DNA of 17,452 nt from Methylacidiphilum caldifontis (GTDB taxonomy: Bacteria > Verrucomicrobiota > Verrucomicrobiia > Methylacidiphilales > CAMAQI01). This document shows positions 8,834-16,533 of this stretch, piece after piece (position 1 is the first letter of the stretch; each line of letters opens with the position of its first letter). The position numbers and the translations under genes are program-made. The stretch is taken from positions 1-17,452 of the forward strand of contig CAMAQI010000035.1 of NCBI GenBank assembly GCA_945860255.1, written 5' to 3'. The notes under the pieces are model-generated. The model saw only the letters and a program-made list of their open reading frames with translations, was not told where the DNA came from and did not search any database.

Positions 8834-9262
8834 ATGACAAAAAATCTCTTTACCTCAGCCACCTGCTTAGCCATTACCGTTCTTTACGTGATCTTGTGGG
8901 GGCTCCCTGGAATAGGAAAGCTTCTTGCGGGAGGAGTTCCCCCATGGTTTTCCACCACTTTCACCCCAACCTTTCTCTCTACTTTTCCAGGTCTGACGGT
9001 TTCCTTTTATTCCATTGCCATCTTAGAAACCGTAGCGGCCGCTCTCGCTCTCATTTCGCTTTTAAAAGGAGAGTGGTTCAAGAGAAAGAGTCTCTTTTTT
9101 CTCCAAGCCTCCCTCGTTTTGAGTCTCTTCATCTTCGTTCAACTTCTTTTCGGAAAGGCCCTCGTCAGAGAGTTTGAGGCGATCGCCTCCCTTTTTAGCT
9201 ACTTCGTCGGAACCCTCTTCGTTTGGTTTTTGACTTCTGCTTATTTTTCAGATCAAAAATAA
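8834..9262 (+). CDS. Small DoxX/MauE-like integral membrane protein
   Basis: About 142 residues with four predicted hydrophobic segments (roughly 8-28, 50-75, 85-105 and 115-137). There is a GIGKLLAGGVP motif after the first helix and a helix starting SIAILETVAAALALIS. This layout matches the DoxX/MauE family of four-helix membrane proteins, which are linked to redox or sulfur/quinone chemistry in some members. No catalytic motif is visible, so the role is unknown. ATG 8834 is preferred over an upstream TTG (8798), because it begins directly before the first membrane helix, but neither has a Shine-Dalgarno. It is divergent from the polyketide operon and 51 bases upstream of the chaperone gene. 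Confidence is good for a membrane protein and modest for the family. Confidence 0.7.
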   Translation: MTKNLFTSATCLAITVLYVILWGLPGIGKLLAGGVPPWFSTTFTPTFLSTFPGLTVSFYSIAILETVAAALALISLLKGEWFKRKSLFFLQASLVLSLFIFVQLLFGKALVREFEAIASLFSYFVGTLFVWFLTSAYFSDQK

Positions 9263-9313
9263 CCAAGTTTTCTCTTGCCTGATCCCCCTTTGCACGGCAG
9301 AAATCTACCTCTT

Positions 9314-10825
9314 ATGCTTACCTTTTTACGTGAACAGTCAAAGTGGATGATGATTCTATTCTTTACCCTTCTCTTTTTCTCCTTCGCTCTTTTTTTTAAT
9401 ATCAGTGCTCTTGATGTCATGAGTGATGCCAAGGCAGGTAAAATCGATGGTAAAAAATATTCCTATGAAGATTTTAAAGTCGCCTTTCAAGGAATCTCCC
9501 TTTGGTTCCAAATCGAGAGCGGCGGTCAATCGCCGGACAACGAAAATAGTCGCAATCAATTGATGCGAATGACTTGGCTGCACCTGGCACTTTTAGCGGA
9601 AGCGAATAAAACCGGGGTTCGGGTCAGTGATCAAGAGGTGATCGATTTTATTAAGAAGCTTCCTTTCTTTCAAAAAGAGGGAAAATACCAAGCGGAGTAT
9701 TATCAGCAGTTCCTCCGTGGATTTCTGGGAAGCCAAGGAATTAGTGCCAACCGATTTGAACAAATTGTCCGAGAGCAACTGATTGTCGATCAATTCCGAC
9801 TTTCCTTGATTGGTTCGATTAAAGTTTCCCCTCAAGAATCACTTTCTCTTTTTAATCGCATGATGGGTCCTGTGAAACTTTCCATTGTCCGCCTCCCGAT
9901 GATTTCCAATGGAATCACCGTCACCCCTGAAGAAATTCAAAAAGAATATGAGACCCGCCAAAGCGATCCAGCCTTAATGACCGAAGAACTCCGACAAGTC
10001 GCTTTTGCTGCCTTCCGATTCACTCCCGCTCAACTCAAAATGAATGAGAAGGAAAAGTCTGAAATTAAAGTACAACTCGCTGAAAAAGCGCAAAATCTCA
10101 GTACAAAACTCTATTCGAATCATGATATCGCTCAATTCCCGATCATCGCCGCTGCCGCTAGCGCCATCTCCGGGAAAACAGAGAGTTTTTCTCTTTCAGG
10201 GGCGGCCTCCCCACTTCCTCCGAGTGTTCATTTTAATCGGGCTGCCTTTCGTCTTTCGAAAGAGGACTCCGTCAGTTCTGCCGTCGAACTCGAAGATGGT
10301 TTCTACGTCCTTCAACTCATCAACATTACCCCTGCGACATTGAAACCACTTCCCCAAGTCGCTTCTGTCCTCCAAAAAATGATCACCGATCGAAAGGCGG
10401 CTGAAGCCCTTCGCACTCAAGGCGAGGCCTTGGCACTCAAACTCCATCAATCAGTCAAATCAGGATCGACCTTCAAATCAGCCGCAAACGCTGAAAAACT
10501 CTCTGTCCAAGAAATTCCGGAATTTAAGCCTGCAGAACCGGCGCAGAAAGATCCGGATATGAATCTCTGGGTCTCTCTCTCCCAAGAACTTCAAGTCGGA
10601 CAAGTAAGTTCCTTCAAGCCTTCATCAAACGGCGGAGTCATCGTTTATTACGAGGCACAAAAAGCGGGAAATCCCGAGGAATTTAAGAAAATTCAACCGA
10701 TGATCGAATCTCGCCTTTCAAACAGCTACCAAAGTCGAGCGTTGAACGACTTTATAAAAGGACTTGCGAAAACCTCTCGCTATCAATTTCCTGACTACGT
10801 CTTCGGTTCTGGCACCGCAGAATGA
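9314..10825 (+). CDS. Membrane-anchored SurA/PpiD-like periplasmic chaperone
   Basis: A 503-residue protein with a short cytosolic N-terminus, one hydrophobic helix (about 12-30) and a large periplasmic part. It begins with a SurA-N-like segment (GKIDGKKYSYEDF...), as in PpiD. Two stretches look like parvulin C-terminal halves: about 299-340 (AAFRLSKEDSVSSAVELEDG) and about 412-460 (SQELQVGQVSSF). The full parvulin active-site pattern is not evident, so it may be a holdase chaperone for outer-membrane or secreted proteins rather than an active isomerase. ATG 9314 is chosen as it immediately precedes the anchor; an in-frame TTG at 9275 would add 13 unlikely residues. There is no Shine-Dalgarno. 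The stop overlaps the next gene's start as ATGA, so the two are translationally coupled. Confidence 0.85.
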   Translation: MLTFLREQSKWMMILFFTLLFFSFALFFNISALDVMSDAKAGKIDGKKYSYEDFKVAFQGISLWFQIESGGQSPDNENSRNQLMRMTWLHLALLAEANKTGVRVSDQEVIDFIKKLPFFQKEGKYQAEYYQQFLRGFLGSQGISANRFEQIVREQLIVDQFRLSLIGSIKVSPQESLSLFNRMMGPVKLSIVRLPMISNGITVTPEEIQKEYETRQSDPALMTEELRQVAFAAFRFTPAQLKMNEKEKSEIKVQLAEKAQNLSTKLYSNHDIAQFPIIAAAASAISGKTESFSLSGAASPLPPSVHFNRAAFRLSKEDSVSSAVELEDGFYVLQLINITPATLKPLPQVASVLQKMITDRKAAEALRTQGEALALKLHQSVKSGSTFKSAANAEKLSVQEIPEFKPAEPAQKDPDMNLWVSLSQELQVGQVSSFKPSSNGGVIVYYEAQKAGNPEEFKKIQPMIESRLSNSYQSRALNDFIKGLAKTSRYQFPDYVFGSGTAE

Positions 10826-11373
10826 TCTATACGGCAGACTACCCCTCTCCGTTGGGAAGAATTCAAATTGTCAGTAGCCCTGTCGAGATTCTCTCTGTCC
10901 AATTTGTTCTTACCGATCATCCGATTGTAGCCCCTCCCACGTCACTCCTACAAAATGCGGTCAACCAATTGGACAATTATTTTAAGGGAAAACTCAAACG
11001 CTTTAATCTCCCTTTAAATTTTGAAGGGACTCAATTTCAGAATAAAGTTTGGCAAGCGCTTCAAACGATTCCCTACGGAGAGACCTACAGTTATCGTCAA
11101 ATTGCTGGGTTAATTCAATCCCCCCAAGCCTCACGTGCAGTCGGAGGGGCCTGTAACAAAAATCGTTACATCATCCTCCTCCCCTGTCATCGTGTGATCG
11201 GACAAAAAGGGAAGCTCGTTGGTTACGCAGGGGGATTAAAAATAAAAGAGGCCCTCCTTTTGCACGAAAAAGAAGTTAAAGATAGTTTAAATCGATTTAA
11301 AATGCAGGGGAGTGTCTCTCACGAAGGCGCAAAGGGCACAAAGGTTTTAAATCCCCAATTACAGAACAGGTGA
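10822..11373 (+). CDS. ogt: Methylated-DNA--[protein]-cysteine S-methyltransferase
   Basis: A suicide repair protein that transfers alkyl groups from O6-alkylguanine (and O4-alkylthymine) in DNA to its own cysteine. The acceptor is C122 in PCHRVIG. The family's helix-turn-helix region (YGETYSYRQIAGLI ... SRAVGGACNKN) and the following GYAGGLKIKEALLLHE are present. There is no Ada-type N-terminal domain. The start ATG overlaps the chaperone stop (ATGA). The 183-residue frame carries about 32 residues beyond the usual C-terminal end near HEKE. The last 20 (GSVSHEGAKGTKVL...) are encoded by intergenic-repeat-like DNA at 11312-11345, suggesting that a repeat has replaced or extended the original 3' end. 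The catalytic core is untouched, so activity is likely retained. Confidence 0.95.
   Translation: MIYTADYPSPLGRIQIVSSPVEILSVQFVLTDHPIVAPPTSLLQNAVNQLDNYFKGKLKRFNLPLNFEGTQFQNKVWQALQTIPYGETYSYRQIAGLIQSPQASRAVGGACNKNRYIILLPCHRVIGQKGKLVGYAGGLKIKEALLLHEKEVKDSLNRFKMQGSVSHEGAKGTKVLNPQLQNR
11312..11345 (+). repeat. Intergenic-type repeat forming the ogt 3' end
   Basis: The segment TCTCACGAAGGCGCAAAGG followed by GCACAAAGG has the look of the widespread 'cgcaaaggcgcaaag' dispersed repeats found between genes in many environmental bacteria. That likeness is from memory. Here it lies inside the reading frame of ogt, after its conserved domain, and encodes its last residues. Confidence 0.5.
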
Positions 11374-11400
11374 AATTCCGATCTCCCCTTTTTTTAAACG

Positions 11401-11430
11401 CCGCGTCGCCGCGTCGCCGCGTCGCTGCGG
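11401..11430. repeat. GC-rich tandem repeat, three copies of CCGCGTCG
   Basis: Three perfect copies of an 8-base unit (11401-11408, 11409-11416, 11417-11424) are followed by the degenerate CTGCGG. It lies between the convergent ogt and flippase genes and is far richer in GC than its surroundings. It is likely a dispersed or slippage-prone intergenic repeat. I see no reading frame or classical terminator around it. Confidence 0.85.
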
Positions 11431-11479
11431 GAGACAGGTATTGAATCTCTTTGATTCACTTCACTACGAGAAGAGTTCT

Positions 11480-12748
11480 TTATTTTTCTTCAACCGCTAA
11501 GGAGCCAGGATTTTTTCCGAGAAGGGCTCGAACTCCAACAAACAACAAAACAACAACGGCAACTCCTGCAGAAGCGTATCGCATCGCCAAGAGCATCTGA
11601 TCGGCTCCTGTTCCATAGGAAAGTAAAATTGCGGTATAAATGAGTCCGCAAGCTCCATAAAGAATACATTCGAGAATTCGTCGTGTCGCTAAAAAGAAAA
11701 AGCCAAGCAGATGTAAAAATCCAACGACCAACATATTTAAAGCAAATTGATCCATCCAAACAGTCGTTTGATACTCCACATGTCCCAGTAAGATTCGGCA
11801 CAATAAATCACTTTCAAAAAGCACAAAGCAGACTCCAATGATCAAGGAACCAAAAAACAGTCCTTTCAAACTCCAAGAATGACGATTTGTCGCACTAATC
11901 TCCGATCGTTGCGTGAAATAGACGGTTAAAAAGGGAAGCGAGCCTAAAATAACGGCACGCCCCAATAATCCTGCGGCCGAATAATTTCCCAGATCAATTC
12001 CGGTAAAGTAGCGTTGGGCAATAATTTGGTCCGCTTGTAGAAATAAAAAATTTCCAACTCCCACCCCAATCGAAGCCAATAAGAAAGGAAAAAAACCGGT
12101 CGGAAAATGAAAAGAGGAAGAGACTTTCTTTCGATCACGAGGAATGAATAAAAGCGCGCTTCCCATCATTAAAGCTCCCATCAAGGTGGCAAAAAGTCCC
12201 GACTCGGCATTTCCCCAATACCAAACAAAGAGCACTCCTGCCGCAAGCCTGGTCAAAGCGGCTCCTAACGTCAAATAACCGAGAAACTTAAACCGCCCCA
12301 CTCCCGCACACCAGGCCCCCGCAACAACACTCCAAAGCTGGACAGGAAGGCAAATTAAAGCGACGAGCGCTAACTCTTTGCGGGGGAATTTCAAAAAATC
12401 TTGTGCCGGTTTCCAAAGAATCAAGGAGATTGCAAGTAATGCCCAAGTCGCTCTCCATAACCAGATCAAACTTTGCTGCCGAAAAATCTGTAATTCACTT
12501 TCGTTCCCTTGTGCCTTGAGACGTGCCAGATAATGAGCAACGGTCTGACTTGCCGCAGTTAAAGGGACGCTTGCAAGCAAAACAACCCCTAAGGTACTAT
12601 TCAAGTATCCAAACTCATCTCGAGGGAGTAATCTTCCCATCGAAGCTTGGAAAACATAATGGACGACCGATGAGACTAAGCTCATCACCATCAGAATCAT
12701 TCCTGATTGCAAAAAAGCTTTTTGCTCTAATTGAGGAACGGTTTTCAC
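11480..12748 (-). CDS. Polysaccharide/oligosaccharide flippase-like membrane protein
   Basis: A 422-residue, strongly hydrophobic protein with about 12 predicted membrane helices. It begins with the pattern typical of Wzx-like flippases of the MATE/MOP superfamily: SVVHYVFQASMGRLLPRDEFG followed within 15 residues by a second helix. Such proteins move lipid-linked sugar units across the inner membrane for O-antigen, capsule or exopolysaccharide assembly. No glycosyltransferase or polymerase gene is nearby, so the substrate is unknown. The GTG start at 12748 is in the same frame as the upstream LivK gene and lies 6 bases after its stop. A GGGAG overlaps that stop but is only 2 bases from the GTG, so a later start (the Met at residue 17) is possible. 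It forms an operon with the LivK gene. Confidence 0.82.
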   Translation of the reverse strand: MKTVPQLEQKAFLQSGMILMVMSLVSSVVHYVFQASMGRLLPRDEFGYLNSTLGVVLLASVPLTAASQTVAHYLARLKAQGNESELQIFRQQSLIWLWRATWALLAISLILWKPAQDFLKFPRKELALVALICLPVQLWSVVAGAWCAGVGRFKFLGYLTLGAALTRLAAGVLFVWYWGNAESGLFATLMGALMMGSALLFIPRDRKKVSSSFHFPTGFFPFLLASIGVGVGNFLFLQADQIIAQRYFTGIDLGNYSAAGLLGRAVILGSLPFLTVYFTQRSEISATNRHSWSLKGLFFGSLIIGVCFVLFESDLLCRILLGHVEYQTTVWMDQFALNMLVVGFLHLLGFFFLATRRILECILYGACGLIYTAILLSYGTGADQMLLAMRYASAGVAVVVLLFVGVRALLGKNPGSLAVEEK

Positions 12749-12754
12749 TTCTCC

Positions 12755-13852
12755 CTAATCAACGACGATAAACTGTCCCGCTCTTACGGTCCAAACTTTG
12801 AGATTTACCTTTTTTAAATCCCCCTTCTTATCAAACTCAATCGACCCAAAGAGGGTTTCAAACGGTTGAGACTTTAAAACCTGAGAAACTTGATCTGAAT
12901 TTGTTGTCCCTGCCTTCTCCATCGCCGTCAACAAAACATTAACCGCATCATAACCATAAAGGGAATACGGCTCAATTGATCCATACTTTGCAATATATTT
13001 CTGAATAAAGGGCTGAGCCGCAGGAATCTGATGATGATCGGGCCAAAATGAGATAAATACGTTCCCTCCATAATTTCCTAAACTCTTTAACAACTCCGAG
13101 TTCATCATTCCATCCCCTGAAAAGAGAGGAATCTGAAATCCATCCTGTCTCATTTGTACCACAAGCGGTCCTCCTTGATCATACATCCCTCCCCAAAATA
13201 AAGCCTGTGCCCCCTTTGCCTTCATCGCCGCAATATTCGCTCGAAAATCTAACTCTTGCTCCGCCACTCCATCAAAGGATACTATCTCGGCTCCTTGCGA
13301 AATCGCATACTTTCGAAACTCTTCAGCAACCCCACTGCCATAGGTGGTTTTATTATTTAAAACGGCAAACTTCTTAATCTTCATCGTTCGGATCGCATAA
13401 TCGGCCGCATGAAGCGCCACTTGATCATCTCGTCCCACTAAACGAAAGAGATTCGAAAAACCTTGCTCCGTCACTTTCGGATTCGTCGATCCAGGAGTCA
13501 TCTGCAAAATCTGATTTTCGTGATAAATCGTCGAAGCAGGAATCGTACAACCACTATTAAAATGTCCTAAAACAGCGACCACCCCTTGTGCGGCAATCTC
13601 TTGTGCCACCGCAACTGCTTTATCCGGTTTTCCCTCATCATCCCGAACGACGACTTCAATCTTCTTTCCCAAAAGCCCCCCTTTTGCATTCCACTCCTCA
13701 ATCGCCATCTGAGAACCATAAATCATCGCACTCCCGATCTGTCCATTGGAGCCACTCATCACTCCTGCCAAACCGATTTTAATCGAATCCTCAGACTACT
13801 GACATCCGATGAGTCCTAATCCTAACACCAACATTAATAGAGTCTGTTTCAT
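12755..13852 (-). CDS. LivK-type substrate-binding lipoprotein with in-frame amber codon
   Basis: A periplasmic-binding protein of the branched-chain amino acid ABC transporter family (Peripla_BP_6). The mature part is complete and undisturbed, from IKIGLAGVMSGSNGQIG to the final FIVVD, including DDEGKP, VLGHFNSG and SLYGYDAVNV. Its natural start is ATG 13852, preceded by AAGGA, and encodes an 18-residue lipoprotein signal ending LIGCQ (lipobox LIGC, C17). Codon 19, at 13798-13796, is TAG. The reading frame is otherwise open across it to the end, so the gene is a one-base nonsense allele, a sequencing error or a read-through case. The downstream TTG at 13771 has no ribosome site and would give a protein without export signal. 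No permease or ATPase genes are adjacent. The flippase follows 6 bases later. Confidence 0.85.
13796..13798 (-). other. In-frame TAG between lipobox and mature domain
   Basis: The minus strand reads GGA TGT CAG TAG TCT GAG in the LivK frame. The stop is two codons after the lipobox cysteine. TAG also ends the polyketide synthase, cinA, the 63-residue gene and this gene itself, so it is a normal stop here. Confidence 0.85.
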
Positions 13853-13908
13853 ATCTGTTTTCCTTCTTCCCTAAGGGAATAGCTCGATTCTTTGACGTTG
13901 AAAACGAA

Positions 13909-13939
13909 AAAAGCGCAGAAGATGGACTTCTGCGCTTTT
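13909..13939 (-). terminator. Intrinsic terminator of the 63-residue gene
   Basis: A perfect 13-base-pair stem (13909-13921 with 13927-13939) has a 5-base loop (13922-13926). Read on the minus strand it ends in a run of six T (complement of 13912-13907). It lies 29 bases past the stop of the small gene at 13968, and before the LivK gene, so the two are separate transcripts. Confidence 0.9.
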
Positions 13940-13967
13940 CTCAAAAGGATAAGCACTCAGCAATTGA

Positions 13968-14159
13968 CTAAGAAGGGAGGGTCAGAGGGTTTTCCGTTTC
14001 TCCCATAATGTAGGTGCGATAAAGAACTTTTAAACCAAAAATTCGATCTTCACCCATCTCCGCTAAGGCACGTTTAGCCATTCTCAGCATCGGATCGACC
14101 TCGAGGAGCCGCTCCATTGTCTGAACATCAAAATTTTCGTAAGCTTCGTTGATCTTCAT
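13968..14159 (-). CDS. Unrecognised 63-residue soluble protein
   Basis: I do not recognise this family. The 63 residues are mostly helical by composition, charged and rich in methionine (six). An acidic N-terminal half (MKINEAYENFDVQTMERLLE) is followed by RMAKRALAEMGEDRIFGLKV and a short tail ending in NPLTLPS. It has no signal peptide, membrane segment or cysteine. It is likely a true gene: GGGAGG lies 5 bases before ATG 14159, and a strong intrinsic terminator follows the stop, a combination that suggests good expression. It is divergent from the LuxE-like gene with 44 bases between them. I considered the RNA polymerase omega subunit because of its size, but its motifs are not visible. Confidence 0.75.
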   Translation of the reverse strand: MKINEAYENFDVQTMERLLEVDPMLRMAKRALAEMGEDRIFGLKVLYRTYIMGETENPLTLPS

Positions 14160-14164
14160 GGTAA

Positions 14165-14170
14165 CCTCCC
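14165..14170 (-). promoter_or_regulatory. Strong Shine-Dalgarno of the 63-residue gene
   Basis: The minus strand reads GGGAGG, five bases (TTACC) before ATG 14159. This is the best ribosome site in the window and decides the start. Confidence 0.85.
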
Positions 14171-14179
14171 TTTTTTAGT

Positions 14180-14210
14180 GTTATAAGAGATAAAGCAAAC
14201 GTTATGCCAA
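14180..14210 (-). promoter_or_regulatory. Possible sigma70-type promoter of the 63-residue gene
   Basis: The minus strand has TTGGCA (14210-14205) and TATAAC (14185-14180). The spacer of 19 bases is longer than ideal; TTATAA with 18 bases is the alternative reading. The -35 would overlap the start codon region of the divergent LuxE-like gene. This is tentative. Confidence 0.3.
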
Positions 14211-15265
14211 TTTTTACGCTCGATACAAAAAAAAGGAGAACTCAATGGGCAAAAGAGATCTTATCGATTCATTCCGATGATCAATTTTCCGTTGCACTCC
14301 AATCACTTTTTAAAATCCAATCTCAATCGACGCCTGCTATTTGCTCTCTTGCAAAATCGAAAAAAGATTTTGCGAATGACTGGAAGCTCACCCCCGCCCT
14401 TCCGCAAAAAATCTTTAAAACCACTTCGCTTCTCTCCTCTTCACAAGCCACAATTGAATTTCACACCAGCGGAACGACCACAGGATCGCCTGGGATTCAT
14501 CGGATGCGGGATGACCTCCTCTACCGATCAGCCACTCAACACGGTTTTCCTTGGAAAGAGAGCGCTCCCTTTTCAATTCTCTCCCTCCATCCAAATTCTC
14601 AGAGCGCTCCTCACTCCTCCTTAAGCGCCATGATCAATCATTGGTTTCAACTCTATGGCGATTCCTCCTCAACTCACTGCTTCGACAACGGAAAAGTAAA
14701 CTCCGAAAAACTCTGGATCTCGCTTCAGAAAAAAAGAACCCCTCAGGACAATCCCCTTCTGATCATCGGAACGGCCTTTAGTTTTGTTCATCTTTTTGAG
14801 GATTGGGGAACCGATCGTCGACTCAAGCTCCCCTCCGATGCCGTCATCATGGAGACAGGAGGTTACAAAGGGCGAAGTCGTGAACTTCCCAAGAAGGAAC
14901 TCTATCATTTGATTCAGAACTATTTTGGAGTCCAGGACTCTCAAATCTGGAATGAATACGGTATGTGCGAACTCTCCAGTCAAGCTTATGCGCAAGGGGT
15001 CAACGGGATTCATCAGCCCCCTCCTTGGGCACGAGTGATTATGATCGATCCCCGAACGGGTAAAGAGGTTCCCATCGGAAAGCAAGGAATCGTTAAATGG
15101 CTCGATCTTGCCAATGTCGATAGTTCTGTCGGTGTTCAAACCCTCGATTTTGCGATTCGTCATCCCAAAGGATTTCAACTTTTAGGAAGAGCGCCTCAAA
15201 CAGAAAAAAGAGGTTGCTCATTAACTATCGAGAGAGAGATTGTCGACTCCTCAGAATCAAACTAA
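14204..15265 (+). CDS. LuxE-like acyl-protein synthetase / acyl-adenylating enzyme
   Basis: A 353-residue member of the LuxE family, which activates fatty acids with ATP and carries the acyl group on a cysteine for reduction to aldehyde. The adenylation loop TSGTTTGSPG is at about residues 88-97. The conserved METGGYKGRSRELPK and the NEYGMCELSSQAYA motif of adenylate-forming enzymes follow. C338 in KRGCSLT, 15 residues from the end, sits where LuxE carries its acyl-accepting cysteine near the C-terminus. No reductase (LuxC), transferase (LuxD) or luciferase gene is in the window, so it is not evidence of bioluminescence. ATG 14204 has no Shine-Dalgarno. cinA begins 18 bases downstream, so the two are probably co-transcribed. 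The physiological substrate is unknown. Confidence 0.82.
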   Translation: MPIFTLDTKKRRTQWAKEILSIHSDDQFSVALQSLFKIQSQSTPAICSLAKSKKDFANDWKLTPALPQKIFKTTSLLSSSQATIEFHTSGTTTGSPGIHRMRDDLLYRSATQHGFPWKESAPFSILSLHPNSQSAPHSSLSAMINHWFQLYGDSSSTHCFDNGKVNSEKLWISLQKKRTPQDNPLLIIGTAFSFVHLFEDWGTDRRLKLPSDAVIMETGGYKGRSRELPKKELYHLIQNYFGVQDSQIWNEYGMCELSSQAYAQGVNGIHQPPPWARVIMIDPRTGKEVPIGKQGIVKWLDLANVDSSVGVQTLDFAIRHPKGFQLLGRAPQTEKRGCSLTIEREIVDSSESN

Positions 15266-15283
15266 ATCTCAAATCAACTTAAA

Positions 15284-16507
15284 ATGAAAATCGAAGTCAT
15301 CAACACCGGAACGGAAATCCTTCTCGGTCACGTCACAAACACTCATTTGGCCTACTTAGCAAAAGAACTCTTTTCGATCGGCTATCGGATCGAACGTCAG
15401 ATCACGGTCCCTGATGGAGAGGGAATTCGTGAAGCCCTCTCTGAATCTCTGAAACGAGCCGACCTGATTATTATCACTGGAGGACTTGGACCGACTTCCG
15501 ACGATATCACCCGAGAAATCAGCGCTGAACTTCTCGATAAATCGCTGGAGTTTGTTCCGGAAATCTGGACGCATATTGTCGAACGATTTCAGCGTCGCCA
15601 AAAAACGCCGGCAGGAAATAATCTCCGACAAGCGATGGTTCCCGAAGGGGCGACGTTTCTTCAAAACGAAAATGGAACGGCCCCTGGACTCATTATTCCC
15701 TATCGTCATCTCGTCGTTGTTCTCCTTCCGGGACCCCCTCGTGAGCTGACCTCCATGTGGAAAAATCAAGCCTTCCCCTGGCTTAAGGAAAACCTCTTCA
15801 AATCAACAGAGATCGTCCAAAAACAATGGCGCATTCTCGGGATCGGAGAGTCGGATGTTGAAAAAGAGATCGAACCGAAACTTCGCGCCATTGGACTCAC
15901 TGAAATCGGCTATTGCGCACGGGCGGGAGAGGTCGATCTTCGGGTCATCTCCTCAAATCTCTCCCATCTTGATCAAGCCCATGAAATCGTCAGCAAGACT
16001 TTTAACGAGGCGATCTATAGCTTAGGCAACGAAACGATGGAGGAGATCGTCGTGGCCCTTGCCCAAGCGAAAAAAAAGAAGATTGCCACCGCAGAGTCGT
16101 GCACCGGAGGGTTCATTGCCCATCGCCTCACCTTGGTTCCAGGGTGCTCCTCGGTCTTTGAATTTGGCTGGGTGACTTACGCCAATGAGGCAAAAATCAA
16201 AGAGCTCCATCTCCCCTCCTCGACCCTCGATCAATTCGGAGCGGTCAGTCGAGAGACCGTCCTTGCCATGGCCTCAGGAGCCCTTCAAGAAAGCAACGCC
16301 GATATTTCCATCGCCGTCAGCGGGATCGCCGGTCCGACGGGAGGAACCGCTAAGAAACCGGTCGGTAGCTGTTGGATCGCCTGGGCGACAAAAGAGCGAG
16401 TTTGGGCCGAACATTATCTGCTTTCTCAAAACCGAGAAAACTTCAAAATGATGGCGAGTCAACTAGCTCTCGATGGAGTTCGTCGATGGCTGAACTCCCT
16501 TGATTAG
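15284..16507 (+). CDS. cinA: CinA: nucleotide pyrophosphatase/NMN deamidase two-domain protein
   Basis: A 407-residue protein with both domains expected of full-length CinA. The N-terminal MoCF-like domain (about 1-170) has INTGTEILLGHVTNTH and TGGLGPTSDD, and in other bacteria acts as an ADP-ribose-type pyrophosphatase. The C-terminal PncC domain (about 250-405) has TAESCTGGFIAHRLT, GAVS and SGIAGPTGGTAKKPVG, and deamidates nicotinamide mononucleotide to recycle pyridine nucleotides. The length is typical and all motifs are intact. It lies between the LuxE-like gene (18-base gap) and the thioredoxin-fold gene (26-base gap), all in one direction, so probably one operon. ATG 15284 begins exactly at the conserved MKIEVINTGTE; no Shine-Dalgarno is visible. 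The competence link implied by the name is not general. Confidence 0.96.
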   Translation: MKIEVINTGTEILLGHVTNTHLAYLAKELFSIGYRIERQITVPDGEGIREALSESLKRADLIIITGGLGPTSDDITREISAELLDKSLEFVPEIWTHIVERFQRRQKTPAGNNLRQAMVPEGATFLQNENGTAPGLIIPYRHLVVVLLPGPPRELTSMWKNQAFPWLKENLFKSTEIVQKQWRILGIGESDVEKEIEPKLRAIGLTEIGYCARAGEVDLRVISSNLSHLDQAHEIVSKTFNEAIYSLGNETMEEIVVALAQAKKKKIATAESCTGGFIAHRLTLVPGCSSVFEFGWVTYANEAKIKELHLPSSTLDQFGAVSRETVLAMASGALQESNADISIAVSGIAGPTGGTAKKPVGSCWIAWATKERVWAEHYLLSQNRENFKMMASQLALDGVRRWLNSLD

Positions 16508-16533
16508 TCCCTTGTTTTTGATAATTAAAAAGA

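Noticed and set aside
11401..11430. CRISPR-like array
   Set aside because: The units are 8 bases and directly abut with no spacers, so it is a simple tandem repeat.
12755..13771. TTG at 13771 as the true LivK start
   Set aside because: It has no ribosome site and cuts into the first strand of the domain. The upstream ATG with a Shine-Dalgarno and a lipoprotein signal in the same frame is far better.
13796..13798. TAG reassigned to an amino acid in this genome
   Set aside because: TAG ends the polyketide synthase, cinA, LivK and the 63-residue gene at their expected family or signal-supported ends, so a genome-wide code change is unlikely.
13968..14159. RNA polymerase omega subunit (rpoZ)
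   Set aside because: Only the size and charge fit. The conserved omega motifs are not visible, so I left it unnamed.
14669..15178. Antisense reading frame of 169 codons opposite the LuxE-like gene
   Set aside because: It lies wholly within a conserved coding gene on the other strand, has no ribosome site and no recognisable domain.
14204..15265. Bioluminescence locus
   Set aside because: A LuxE-like gene alone is not enough. There are no luciferase (luxAB), luxC or luxD genes in the window.
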